From: Vanessa cardui
Lineage: Eukaryota; Arthropoda; Insecta; Lepidoptera; Nymphalidae
Direction: 5' to 3'
Length of the DNA: 64,000 nt
Assembly (NCBI RefSeq): GCF_905220365.1
Contig: NC_061126.1
Location: forward strand, 13,826,001 to 13,890,000
Shown here: in pieces, positions 34,340 to 43,520 of the stretch
How positions within the stretch are numbered: the first letter of the stretch is position 1
Layout: each line of letters starts with the position of its first letter
Notes under the pieces: model-generated
Told to the model about the DNA's origin: nothing
Databases searched by the model: none
What the model saw: only the letters and a program-made list of their open reading frames with translations
Program-made: the position numbers and the translations under genes

Positions 34340-34600
34340 TTATAGTTGATAAAAAAGGCGTGGAGTTAATACCTGTTGACTTGGCAGGATATATTAATTT
34401 AAATAATTGTATTTAACTAAATCGACTTTGTATTTTTTATATGTTGAAAAAGAGTAACTACTGAGTTTCTTGTCGGTTGTTCTCGGTAGAATCTACTTTC
34501 CGAACCGGTGGTAGCTTCACTTAATTGTAAAATGACGAATCAAAAGAGCTTGTAAAAGCCTACTTGAATAAAGTTTATTTTGAGTATATTGATTTGATTC
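34340..34600 (+). mobile_element. LINE-C 3' end
   Basis: Matches the final codons and the whole 3' UTR of the LINE at 38.7 kb: GATAAAAAAGGCGTGGAGTT, AATACCTGTTGACTTGG, GTTGAAAAAGAGTAACTACT, GAATCTACTTTCCGAACCGG, TGGTAGCTTCACTTAATTGT and CTTGAATAAAGTTTATTTTG. Well preserved. Confidence 0.88.
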
Positions 34601-35089
34601 TGAATTGTTTTCTATTTAAACTTATAAACGGAAAATGACACGTGTTAAAGGGATCTTGCAGATTATTTGTTCCAAAAAAGTATACATGTAGACTATCCAG
34701 ACTTAGTTATCTCGATTATTTTAATTAAATAAATACAAGGTTCGAAATTCAAAAAACACGTTCGACACAAAATCTACTTCTCTAATTAACTTTTAATTAA
34801 TGTCGGCGTAAATAATTTCTCAACCATGAAACTCCAAATACCTTTTGCTTCAGTTAATTCAAAGATAAGGAGTTATAGAAAACCTTTAATTCAAAGAAGT
34901 GGAAAATTACAAATCTGAACGAAAATATATGAAAATGTAAAATTAATTTTATATTTACAAGTAATTCAACAAAAGCGGTATGTGAGCATAAATTATTTAT
35001 AGAATCATAACTCGTTTTTTGGTTTCGTTATCTTTACAGTTTCGTTAAACAAATAGTAATAACGTATCCTCAATATAAAATCAAACACA
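34601..35089. other. no gene seen
   Basis: AT-rich. Confidence 0.4.
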
Positions 35090-35285
35090 CGTACAAGTAC
35101 AAATGCACACATACACAACACATACATACGCACACGCGTCACATACACGCGCACACTGTCTCATATTCGCTCACATCTTTAACATACCCGAGGACTTTCG
35201 ACGTATCAGTCTGCACATGTGTCTCATACCCACGTACACACTTCACATAAACGCATACAAGCTTCACACATATACACGACAACGC
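35090..35285. repeat. degenerate CA-rich simple repeat
   Basis: About 195 bp built from imperfect ACAC/CATA/CACG units with interruptions. The 61-codon frame through it is H/T/Y-rich simple-sequence translation and not a gene. Confidence 0.7.
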
Positions 35286-35953
35286 TAATAGCCATACGTT
35301 ATATTATTTCTCTGAAATGTACTCTTATATAGTCTAAAACTCATTTTTATATACTCTTAATACCATGCGATTGGCCGTAGTTTTTGCCTGATGTTGAGCA
35401 TCTATCTTCGAAGTAGCACGCTTGCCCAGAAGTTGCCAGTTAATTATAAATTTTAATACATCAAGGTTGTACCTATCGTGAAATACAGACTCAGACAAAT
35501 AAAACCTCCTTGTGTCGAAGCCACTGTTTTTAATTGGTGAACATTAATGATGTTATTACGTTCCTCTATAGTAAATAAAAAATACATTAAATTAAAAATA
35601 GAAGTTATGTATATCGGCTTTAATAAATTAAATTAATAATCAATAGTAAAGAATTAGGAGCGGGGAACAGCGGCGAAAATGGCATAAGTTTGGGTTATGC
35701 CGTTTGTAGGCACGGCATCCGAGCCAATCTTACTCACGAGGCGGCTTGATCTGAAGACTGAAGGGCTGCGGTTTTATACAGTAGCCATTAGATAAATAAG
35801 CAAATTAAATGTAAGAGTTTTTTTTATATACTCCTATTTTTGTTGAAAAATAGTTGAATCTAAAGCATACTGTAAGTCAACTCATTGAAAAATCTTGACA
35901 TAATGAAGGAAGTCAGCAGGTCCATTAGAATTACTTCTATCTATATATAATAA
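35286..35953. other. intergenic; possible tRNA-SINE trace
   Basis: GAGGCGGCTTGATCTGAAGACTG then AGTAGCCATTAGATAAATAAG at 35738-35800 resembles the decayed inverted tRNA-type heads at 17.7 and 23.6 kb. No gene. Confidence 0.35.
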
Positions 35954-36430
35954 AAAGACATAATAAAAAGGGCTCTTGCCACCATCGACGTTCCTGCTCT
36001 TACTGAGCCTCGTGGAATTAGTCGTGATGATGGTAAGAGACCTGATGGATTAACATTGGTTCCCTGGGAACGAGGTCGGGCCCTTGTGTGGGACGCTACA
36101 TGTGTTGACACGTTGGCCCCATCTCATATCCGAGAAACAATGTTAAGAGCCGGTGCCGCTGCGGAAAAAGCTGAAGCCAAAAAAATAACTAAATATTCGT
36201 GTATTATGTCTAATTATTTTTTTGTTCCATTTGCTGTCGAAACGCTTGGCCCTTGGAGTAGTGGTGCAAAAAGCTTCATCAAAAGTATAACACCTCGCCT
36301 CATTGCCTCCACTGGTGACAGGAGGGCTGGTTCGTTTTTTGCCCAGAGGATCGGAATTGCGATTCAACGGGGAAATGCTGCTAGCATTCTTGCCACCATT
36401 CCACGCGGTCAAGATTTATACAGTAACTAG
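35954..36430 (+). pseudogene. C-terminal endonuclease-like domain of a retroelement (5' truncated)
   Basis: Open in one frame from about 35954 to the stop at 36428-36430 (158 codons), although a start exists only as TTG at 36056. So this is the tail of a longer protein. Seen in order: DVPALTEPRGISRDDGKRPDG, VPWERGRALVWDATCVDTLA, AAAEKAEAKKITKY, then VETLGPWSSGAKSF and TGDRRAGSFFAQRIGIAIQR. The spacing of RPD, WDATCVD and E...K..KY fits a PD-(D/E)XK restriction-like endonuclease as found at the C-terminus of R2-type LINEs; this assignment is my inference. No reverse transcriptase is present upstream. It lacks an N-terminus and cannot be functional alone. Confidence 0.6.
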
Positions 36431-36480
36431 TTTTAGTTCATATTTGTATATATATATTTAAGCATTTAATGTTATTAATT
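35954..36480 (+). mobile_element. RLE-LINE 3' portion (longest copy)
   Basis: Five copies of this element occur in the window (6895, 28140, here, 48957, 62835). Four share the 3' UTR end (GTAACTAGTTTTAGTTCATA then AGCATTTAATGTTATTAAT) and all stop at different 5' points, the signature of a non-LTR retrotransposon using target-primed reverse transcription. This copy is the longest and holds the C-terminal coding region. Confidence 0.75.
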
Positions 36481-36844
36481 CTATATATTATGATAGGAGC
36501 ATGTTATAATTTTTATGGTAATGAAACGTATTTATAGTAGAAAGTTTGTCTATCCACTCTTTTTAATTAAAATGGAAGGTCATGCTCCGAGCTACGTCTA
36601 GTGCGCGGTAATGCGAGTCTCACAAATATTTAAAGTCAGTCAGTCATTAAAAATAAAGAGTTGTTATTGTACTACCTACAAAGGAATCTTCTTGGTTTTG
36701 GATTATAACATCATAAAGAAACGTAACTCATCACTCGGTTTAAATGTACGAATTTTTTTTATTAAAAGGTACCTATTATTGTCACCAATATTATGAATAG
36801 CGAAACCAAATTCACCTAAATCCAAAATTTATCTAAATCAATCC
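36481..36844. other. no gene seen
   Basis: AT-rich; the 61-codon frame at 36611-36796 has no motif. Confidence 0.4.
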
Positions 36845-36948
36845 AGTAGTGTACCAAATTTCATCGAAATCAATCCAGTAGTTTTGGCGTGAAAGCGAGA
36901 CAGACATACAGAGTTACTTTCACATTTATAATATTAGTTTTGTAAAGA
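36845..36948 (-). mobile_element. family H repeat fragment
   Basis: GTGTACCAAATTTCATCGAA, ATCAATCCAGTAGTTTTGGC, GTGAAAGCGAGACAGACATA and GTTACTTTCACATTTATAAT. A TCAATCCAGTAGT unit is duplicated (36838 and 36871). Confidence 0.65.
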
Positions 36949-37324
36949 CCATATTTCGATCATAAACATTCGATTTTCAAAACATCGAGTAAAATTTTAA
37001 TACAGAAAGAAATTTTCATAATGGATTTATTGTCAAACACGATTCCCGTTTCACTTGTAATAGTTTTAAGAGATTTCGTAGTAAAAGCCGTTCGTTAGTG
37101 GTCGCTTCAGAGATTCCGTCTGACTCGTTGTGGTGTATCCTCAATATCGAACAGCTCGATAGTCTATTGTATGCCTTGAGGCTTTGCTGCGGAGAAACAT
37201 AAAGATAAAATACACTGAGACATAAATAGGTACGATGCCTTCTGTATTCAACATTCATGATGTAATATCATTTGTTAGGTATATACATTTATGAATATTT
37301 TCAAACATATTACGGTAACTGTAA
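36949..37324. other. no gene seen
   Basis: An 80-codon minus frame (37016-37258) over a less AT-rich stretch has no recognisable domain. Confidence 0.35.
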
Positions 37325-37625
37325 CAGTCTGTAAATTTAGAGGCTGTTTCTTAATGGGAGAGGAGGAAGACCTTCTCTCTCATTAAGAAGAGGGTTTGAA
37401 ACATATTCCACCACACTGTTCCAATGGGGTTTGGTGGTATGAGACTATGGCAGAATTTCTATGAAATTAGACACATGCAGATTTCCTCATGATGTTTTCC
37501 TTCACATCCGAGCACGAGATTAATTATAAACACAAATTAATCACATATATATAGCGGTGCTTACCTGGGTTTGAACCTGAAATTATCGGTTAAGATGCGT
37601 TCTAACCACTGGGCCATCTCAGCTC
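37325..37625 (-). mobile_element. SINE-A, near full-length
   Basis: Minus strand. The 3' block is rearranged: GTTTCTTAATGGGAGAGGAGG is followed by an inverted CTTCTCTCTCATTAAGAAGAG, a local fold-back duplication. Then the CATATTCCACCACACTGTTC body follows, and a head with GGGTTTGAACCT and CCACTGGGCCATCTCAGCTC. Confidence 0.88.
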
Positions 37626-37829
37626 GGCATATTATACTCGGTTATACATATATAAAGTATGTTTTAAGAGATGGGTAACATTCAAGACGATTCTTAAACT
37701 TTATTTTAAGTTCAAGAAGCGAAGGTAATAAGGCGATTCTGAGATCAGTAACTAAGTTACAGAAGGCAAGCCAATAATGCTTCAGTTGCTGCCAAATGCG
37801 AGAGCTCTTATCTAAATTGTTTTATTTGT

Positions 37830-38036
37830 CGATAAACTCTGTGGTCGAGTAGTGTGAACAACGGTGCACTGCGAGGACCCGGGTTTGGTTCCGAGTCGAT
37901 GTAAAAAATTCATTAGTTCTCTATGTTGTCTTGGGTCCGGGTGTTTATGATACCATCGTTACCTCTGATTTTCCATAAGACAAGTGCTTTATTTAGCTTT
38001 AACATTGGGATCAGAGTAATGTATGTGATGTTGTAC
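37830..38036 (+). mobile_element. SINE-B with shortened head
   Basis: GTGGTCGAGTAGTGTGAACA, GAGGACCCGGGTTTGGTTCC and GAGTCGATGTAAAAAATTC: the A-to-B spacing is deleted by about 15 bp relative to other copies. 3' block ATTGGGATCAGAGTAATGTA then ATGTTGTAC and an A run. Confidence 0.85.
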
Positions 38037-38668
38037 AAAAAAAAAAAACTCAGTAAACATACAATGTTTTGATAAAATTAAGCTCAAATTATATTATTTG
38101 ATTGAAACAAAAAATGATACGTCGTTCTCATAAATTCAGTGAAAAAGTTATACAAAATGTCTCCGAAGGGATTGTTCGTCCCCAACTGCTCAGAAACCCT
38201 CTAATAACTTAACAATGTTTCATTTTCTTCTTCTGACGAGCTTTCAAACAAATATTGATATCCTCTCATAATAAAATATAAAGTAATATATGTGACTTTG
38301 TATAATAGTTACGGTCTATGATATTGAAATTCTCTTTCAAGAAAAATCTATAATTTTAATTTATATATATTTTGATTTGAGATAGGCACATTTACAGTAC
38401 ATTTAACTATAGTAGTATGTATATTCATGCAACTCCATAGAATAAAAACATATTTTGAGTGTATTTTTAAATGAAAATATAACCAAACATATTTGTAACG
38501 AGGAGATAGGCATAAACTCGTTATCAGACATTATGAAATTCGAAATATAAGTCTGGTCGTTCACAGTCTCTTTTTTCGATATTCCATCAGCTATGACACA
38601 TTTCGGCCATCACGTTTTCTTCTTCGTCATCTAATATTGCCAGCATCACTACACAGTATAAAACAGTC
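38037..38668. other. no gene seen
   Basis: AT-rich flank of the LINE insertion. Confidence 0.4.
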
Positions 38669-38901
38669 AAAAATCAAAATCAAAATCAAAATAAACTTTA
38701 TTCAAGTAGGCTTTTATAAGCACTTTTGAATCGTCATTTTACAATTAAGTGAAGCTACCACCGGTTCGGAAAGTAGATTCTACCGAGAAGAACCGGCAAG
38801 AAACTCAGTAGTTACTCTTTTTTAACATTTAAAAAATACAACGTCATGTAAATAAATACAATTATTTCAATTAATGTATCCTGCTTGGAAGTCAACAGGT
38901 A

Positions 38902-41682
38902 TTAACTCCACGCTTTTTTATCATCTGCAAAATCTTGTATCGAATAGTATGATTTTTCTACCAATGTATTTTTAACAAACGATTTGAATTTACTAAACGG
39001 CAAAGTTAAAAATTTCTGCGGAATTTTATTATAGAAACGGATACCTTGCCCCAAGAAGGATCCATTGACTTTGCGGAGTCGGAAACTTGGCGTTATAAGT
39101 TTATCCTTACTTCTAGTGCATATACAATGATTATCACTGATTTTATCAAAGTGATCAATGTTACTGTGAATATACATGATATTGTTGTAAATATATTGCG
39201 ACGCAACAGTAAGTATTCCTACTCTGTTAAAAACATCCCGAAGAGAGTCTCTAGCTCCAAGATTATAAATAAACCGAATTGCTCTCTTTTGTAAAATAAA
39301 GACAGATTCAATATCTGCAGCATTACCCCAAAGTAATATGCCATATGACATAATACTGTGAAAATAACCAAAATAAACTAAACGAGCGGTATCAATATCA
39401 GTTAGTTGTCTAACTTTTCTAACCGCGTATGTTGCGGAGCTGAGTCTTCCTGTTAGGGATGATAAATAAGAAGTCCACTGAAGTCTGGAATCCAATTCTA
39501 TTCCTAAAAACACCGTAGTATCAGCTACTTCGAGACGGTCACCATTTAAAGATATATTATAATTTTGCTTGCTAACATTAGGTAGGGTAAAAACTACACA
39601 TTTTGTTTTTTGAGCATTCAAAACTAAATTATTTACTGTAAACCAATTGTGTATCTGTGATAATGCACCGTTCACATCGTCATAGTCATTTTTTTTCCTG
39701 TCAACCTTAAAAATCAGCGAAGTATCGTCAGCAAACAACACTATATCACAAATACCCTTAAGATAGAAAGGAAGATCATTTATATATACTAGGAATAGAA
39801 AGGGACCCAAAATTGAACCTTGTGGAACTCCCATTTTTAACGTAGATCCAGAAGACTTTATTCCATTAATGAAAACTTGCTGGATTCTTTGACTTAGATA
39901 TGAAGCGATGAGATCAAGAGCTTTACCTTTAACACCGTAATATTTGAGCTTATAAAGAAGCGTTTCGTGTTCTACACAATCGAATGCTTTAGATAAATCA
40001 CAGAATACTCCAATAGCGTTCTGTGATTTCTCCCAAGCATCGTAAATATGTTTGAGAAGCGCAATTCCCGCATCAGTTGTCGAGCGACCTCTTCTAAAAC
40101 CGAATTGCTCACCATGAAAAATAGCATTTGTACCGAAATGGACGAGAAGTTGATTTAAAATATTTTTTTCGAAAATTTTACTTAAGGATGGGAGTATTGA
40201 AATAGGCCTGTAATTACCGGGATCGCTTCTGTTTCCAGTTTTAAAAAGTGGTAAAACTTTACTACATTTTAACAAGTTAGGAAATGAACCCGTGTCCAAA
40301 CTCTTGTTAAAAATTACTGCTATATACGGAGCAATATCGTATATGATGTTATTAAAAAAATTTACCGAAATGCCCCATATGTCGTTAGTTTTTTTAATAT
40401 TTATAGTTTTAAATACTTTTATGACATCTATTGCAGAAACCGTTTCAAATGAAAAATCAATAACGCATTTAGAAACACTATTATTTAATAACCTAGCTGC
40501 ATTTGATGTAGATGATTTTAAATGAAATGTTATTTTATGGGGTACTTTATCAAAAAATGATTCAAATAAATTAGCAACCTCTAATTCAGAACTCGTGTAT
40601 CTACTACCTGTATTCAATTCTATTGGTATCATTTCCTTTTTGGGTTTTCCACTAACACTACTAATAACATCCCATGTGGCTTTAATTCTATTATCAGAAT
40701 TCAGGATTTTTTTCTTTAAATATAAGGACTTAGCAGAAATGCGTACTGTTTTAAAAATTTTGGAATATTTAATGACGTATTCTAAAAAGGCTACGCTTCG
40801 ATTCCACCGCCTCATATCATATAAGTCGTATAATTTATTTCTACTTTTATAAATACCAACAGTAGCCCAGTCACTAAAATTTAATTTTGTGTTACTATAA
40901 CATGATTTCATTTTAAATATATTGTTAAATTCTTTTAGTATTACTTCAAAAAATGAATTATAAAGCTCATTTGGATCCTGTGTCATAAGATCTAGATTAG
41001 ACAATTTATACGCCACAATATCTTTAAAACAATGTAATTTGTTAGCCGTTATTGGCCTGTATGTTATTTTTTTTAAATGATTTATTTCTTTGTGTTTTAA
41101 TGAAAACTTCTGACCACAATGGTCAGAAGTTAAATTATTTATAATTGATACTTCATATATTTCACAGTCACAGAACACATTATCAATACACGTAGAAGTG
41201 CCGTCGGTTATTCGCGTCGGTTCATTAACTCTATGAGTTAAATTAAATGACATAAACAAGGCGACCAACCGAACACTTAACGTAGTTTCTTTAAGTAAGT
41301 CGACGTTAAAGTCCCCACATACAATTATATATTTATTAGTTTTACATAGCTTTTTAAGAATGTCCTCCATAGTGGTTTCAAACAAATAATAATCTCCCAA
41401 TGGGGGCCGGTACACGCAGACTATAATGTACTGTGGAAATTCCACGCAGGATAGTTCGATAGTACGTTCGATAGAGAGGGCCACAATATCTTTTCGAGAT
41501 TTACAAACGATATCATTCCGTACTAATATTAATGAGCCACCACGAATAGCACTCCCTCTTACGAACGCACTTGACAGTTTAAAGTTTGAAATATTAAATA
41601 TGTCAAATTTTTTAACCCAATGTTCTGTGAAACAAAATACATGTATTTTATAACACTCCGAAAATAATTCTATTTCATCTGT
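38902..41682 (-). CDS. LINE ORF2: endonuclease plus reverse transcriptase (N-terminally truncated)
   Basis: Uninterrupted 926-codon frame, of which 860 follow a non-ATG GTG at 41482-41484; that GTG is not a real start, because endonuclease motifs lie upstream of it (FCFTEHW at 41617-41637, then RGGSLILVRND). In the 860-residue numbering: VCVYRPP about 22-28, GDFN 57-60 and SDH 120-122 complete the APE-type endonuclease. NYRPISILP marks the reverse-transcriptase start, then FGFRRGRST, FCDLSKAFD, GVPQGSILGP and the catalytic FADD at 584-587. The protein nicks target DNA and primes cDNA on it. No frameshift or stop in 2.7 kb implies a recent insertion. What is missing is the extreme N-terminus of the endonuclease and anything upstream. 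Confidence 0.92.
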   Translation of the reverse strand, partial: TDEIELFSECYKIHVFCFTEHWVKKFDIFNISNFKLSSAFVRGSAIRGGSLILVRNDIVCKSRKDIVALSIERTIELSCVEFPQYIIVCVYRPPLGDYYLFETTMEDILKKLCKTNKYIIVCGDFNVDLLKETTLSVRLVALFMSFNLTHRVNEPTRITDGTSTCIDNVFCDCEIYEVSIINNLTSDHCGQKFSLKHKEINHLKKITYRPITANKLHCFKDIVAYKLSNLDLMTQDPNELYNSFFEVILKEFNNIFKMKSCYSNTKLNFSDWATVGIYKSRNKLYDLYDMRRWNRSVAFLEYVIKYSKIFKTVRISAKSLYLKKKILNSDNRIKATWDVISSVSGKPKKEMIPIELNTGSRYTSSELEVANLFESFFDKVPHKITFHLKSSTSNAARLLNNSVSKCVIDFSFETVSAIDVIKVFKTINIKKTNDIWGISVNFFNNIIYDIAPYIAVIFNKSLDTGSFPNLLKCSKVLPLFKTGNRSDPGNYRPISILPSLSKIFEKNILNQLLVHFGTNAIFHGEQFGFRRGRSTTDAGIALLKHIYDAWEKSQNAIGVFCDLSKAFDCVEHETLLYKLKYYGVKGKALDLIASYLSQRIQQVFINGIKSSGSTLKMGVPQGSILGPFLFLVYINDLPFYLKGICDIVLFADDTSLIFKVDRKKNDYDDVNGALSQIHNWFTVNNLVLNAQKTKCVVFTLPNVSKQNYNISLNGDRLEVADTTVFLGIELDSRLQWTSYLSSLTGRLSSATYAVRKVRQLTDIDTARLVYFGYFHSIMSYGILLWGNAADIESVFILQKRAIRFIYNLGARDSLRDVFNRVGILTVASQYIYNNIMYIHSNIDHFDKISDNHCICTRSKDKLITPSFRLRKVNGSFLGQGIRFYNKIPQKFLTLPFSKFKSFVKNTLVEKSYYSIQDFADDKKAWS
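41105..41131. repeat. 12-bp-arm hairpin inside the LINE ORF
   Basis: AACTTCTGACCA, a 3-base loop CAA, and the exact reverse complement TGGTCAGAAGTT. It encodes the SDH active-site region of the endonuclease, so it may be a coincidence of codon choice. Confidence 0.85.
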
Positions 41683-41687
41683 CTATG

Positions 41688-41907
41688 TATCATGTCGCTT
41701 GCTCTATATCCATATGTATGCTTAAATCTTTAAAACTACGCACCAGATTTTGACGCCGTTTTTTTCATAGATACAGTGATTCGAGAGGAAGGTTTTTGTA
41801 TATTATACATGGACAATTTAGTGAAAAACACTTATAATTTTAGTAGTTTTTAATGTGATGTCGTATAAACAAATAAATAAATTCTGTAGTATATTTATAT
41901 TTATCAG
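41688..41907 (+). mobile_element. family E repeat, left part (split copy)
   Basis: TCTATATCCATATGTATGCT, TAAATCTTTAAAACTACGCA, GATTCGAGAGGAAGG, ACATGGACAATTTAGTG and the run to TATTTATCAG. It continues at 43487-43520 after the pogo-like insertion. The LINE 5' break abuts its left edge. Confidence 0.7.
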
Positions 41908-41909
41908 TA
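41908..41909 (+). repeat. TA target-site duplication, left
   Basis: TA immediately before GGGGAGGCC; the matching TA is at 43485-43486. Confidence 0.8.
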
Positions 41910-41933
41910 GGGGAGGCCGGGGCTGGAAGTTCC
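41910..41933 (+). repeat. left terminal inverted repeat
   Basis: 24 bp starting GGGGAGGCCGGGGCTG, with one mismatch (G for A at position 17) to the inverse of 43461-43484. Confidence 0.9.
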
Positions 41934-42306
41934 CGGGGCACGTTGTTCCGACAATAATAACTTTTTAAAGAAAATAGATAGCAATACACCTGAAGTGCGT
42001 TGTTTAAGCGTCAGGTGAAGCGCCGCTTTAGCGGCCATCTTAGTTGCTCCAACGGCGGTGGACGAGTGGCTGGGTGTACCGCGCTCTTAGAACACCAGTT
42101 AGTAATTTTTTTGGTATTTAAACTTTTTGGTCTATTTTTCTTTATTATAGACTGATTTATGTAAATCTTTCCTATTTTAAAGTGGCTTTAATCAGGTATT
42201 TTATAGCTTGAATGTTTTTTCAATTGAATTTGATAATTTGCTAGCATGATAGTTTTAATACAAAAATATAATTTGGGGTTACAAGTTCCCTTCCGAAGGG
42301 GCTAGT

Positions 42307-42332
42307 TGTTCCACGGAACAACTTACCCCAAT
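42307..42332. promoter_or_regulatory. sub-terminal palindromic repeat of the pogo-like element
   Basis: GTTGTTCC-AC-GGAACAAC hairpin followed by TTACCCCA. The GGAACAACTTACCCCA unit recurs at 43261-43276. Repeated sub-terminal motifs of this kind are usually transposase-binding sites; here that is inference. Confidence 0.5.
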
Positions 42333-42375
42333 CGATCCTTAAATTTTCTTACGGTATATTTTTAATTTTTTTAGG

Positions 42376-42770
42376 ATGGTAAGTAACTACAAACGGAAAA
42401 CTGAAAGAGGGAAAACATCTGAAACTTTATTACGCAATGCTGCAAATCTGTGATACAAGATGGAAGAAAAGTAAAAACGGTAGCCAGATAACAGGACATT
42501 TGCCACATGAAAGGGAAAGGCTCAAAAAAAGCTAAACAAAGAGTGTTACAAGAAAGCTAGAGTGATAGAGAAGATGAGAATCTGGAATGGTATTGCATAA
42601 TTTCTTGTGATTCATATTCAAATTCTCTGCCAAGATGACAATGGATAGAATGTAGCATGTGTAAAAATTGGGCACATGTTAAATGTATAAATGAAACTGA
42701 TTATATTACTCATGTGTTCCCCAATTGTTAGTCAGATGAAGAATTTAACGATCAATAAGAAGAAAAGTTG
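42376..42770 (+). pseudogene. pogo-like transposase relic (N-terminus joined to C-terminal zinc finger)
   Basis: ATG at 42376, right after a T-rich AG (possible acceptor), starts MVSNYKRKTERGKTSETLL, the characteristic opening of pogo/CENP-B-type transposases just before the psq helix-turn-helix. It breaks down after about 25 codons at a stop (42454). Further on, in another frame, lies KGKGSKKAKQ, then LEWYCIISCDSYSNS, QWIECSMCKNWAHVKC and FPNC: the C-terminal PHD-like Cys4-His-Cys3 zinc finger seen in insect pogo-like proteins. It has in-frame stops before and within the finger. The DDE catalytic core is wholly absent, so this is a deletion derivative. Confidence 0.75.
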
Positions 42771-43460
42771 CCAAAGTTGATTACGACTGATTAAATAAAC
42801 TGATGATTTGTCTTCATTGTAATTTGTTTTCACTTAATGAGAAAAATTTCAAAAAGAGAAATAATACATATGCAGAAGAATATAGATAAATTACATTAGC
42901 AGTTTCGTTTTGTTATTTAATTATAATTTAAAATTTTGATAGATTTCCAGTTATATTTTGTTGAGTTTTTGTAAGCTCTGTTACGGAAGTGTCAATATTA
43001 TTTAGATATAAAAATATGTTTACCTCGAATATACTTTCCAGTAAGATTTGTAAGCTAATAGATCTCAATTTTTGTTAAACAATACAAAATGTTAGTTAGA
43101 TGTAGCTAGTCATTGTATTTTTGTTGTTTATTAAAGTTTATAGTATTGCTTAACAACTGAATAAATGTAACTATAGAAAATATTGTTTTTATTAAAATAA
43201 TTCATACAATGTCCTTATACTTTATTTGGTTATCCAAGCGGCACAATTTACCCCACGCATGGAACAACTTACCCCAAAAGTGGGGTTGAATGTTCCCTTC
43301 CGAAATTTGGAAAAAATATGCCTGTACAAAAAAATATATTGAGAAACTAGCAGAAATGTCTTTACTATTACATAGACCGATTAATACTTTTTAATAAAAT
43401 CAAATATAAAAATTGAAATATTATCATTTACATCACAAACTTTCATGTTATTTGAAAATC

Positions 43461-43484
43461 GGAACTTTCAGCCCCGGCCTCCCC
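43461..43484 (-). repeat. right terminal inverted repeat
   Basis: Ends GCCCCGGCCTCCCC; reverse complement of the left repeat except one base. Followed by TA (43485-43486). Confidence 0.9.
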
Positions 43485-43486
43485 TA

Positions 43487-43520
43487 CTGCACACGTGCGA
43501 ATCCGGTTCGGGTCGCTACT
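43487..43520 (+). mobile_element. family E repeat, right part (split copy)
   Basis: CTGCACACGTGCGAATCCGG then GGGTCGCTACTG corresponds to CATACTTGCGAAGCC...GGTCGCTAGTG of the intact 30 kb copy, so it completes the copy interrupted at 41907. Confidence 0.75.

Larger units (their letters stand above)
38669..41682 (-). mobile_element. LINE-C non-LTR retrotransposon, 5' truncated
   Basis: Minus-strand Jockey-superfamily element. The 3' end carries a short tandem tail (CAAAAT about three units at 38669-38690). The 3' UTR runs 38691-38901 and contains the block repeated at 1.9, 21.2, 25.4, 34.3, 47.8, 53.8, 54.7 and 55.8 kb. The single ORF is open up to 41682, where an in-frame stop marks the 5' break inside the endonuclease domain; the 5' UTR, any ORF1 and the first residues of the endonuclease are missing. 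A simple-repeat 3' tail rather than poly-A fits CR1-like clades. Confidence 0.9.
41910..43484 (+). mobile_element. pogo-like DNA transposon, internally deleted
   Basis: 1,575-bp element with 24-bp terminal inverted repeats that match at 23 of 24 positions: left GGGGAGGCCGGGGCTG... (41910-41933), right the inverse (43461-43484). TA duplications and a family E repeat that resumes exactly at the other side define the ends. Inside are both ends of a pogo-type transposase (42376-42770) with the catalytic middle gone. Sub-terminal GGAACAACTTACCCCA occurs twice (42317 and 43261) with inverted relatives. It is non-autonomous: it could move only with a transposase from elsewhere. Confidence 0.85.

Noticed and set aside
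35103..35288. 61-codon H/T/Y-rich frame
   Set aside because: Simple-sequence translation of a CA-rich repeat.
36143..36412. 89-codon minus frame over the RLE-LINE
   Set aside because: It is the opposite-strand shadow of the endonuclease-like coding region, whose plus frame has coherent motifs.
41105..41131. 12-bp-arm hairpin as a regulatory stem-loop
   Set aside because: It sits in the middle of an intact coding region and overlaps the endonuclease SDH motif, so coding constraint explains most of it.
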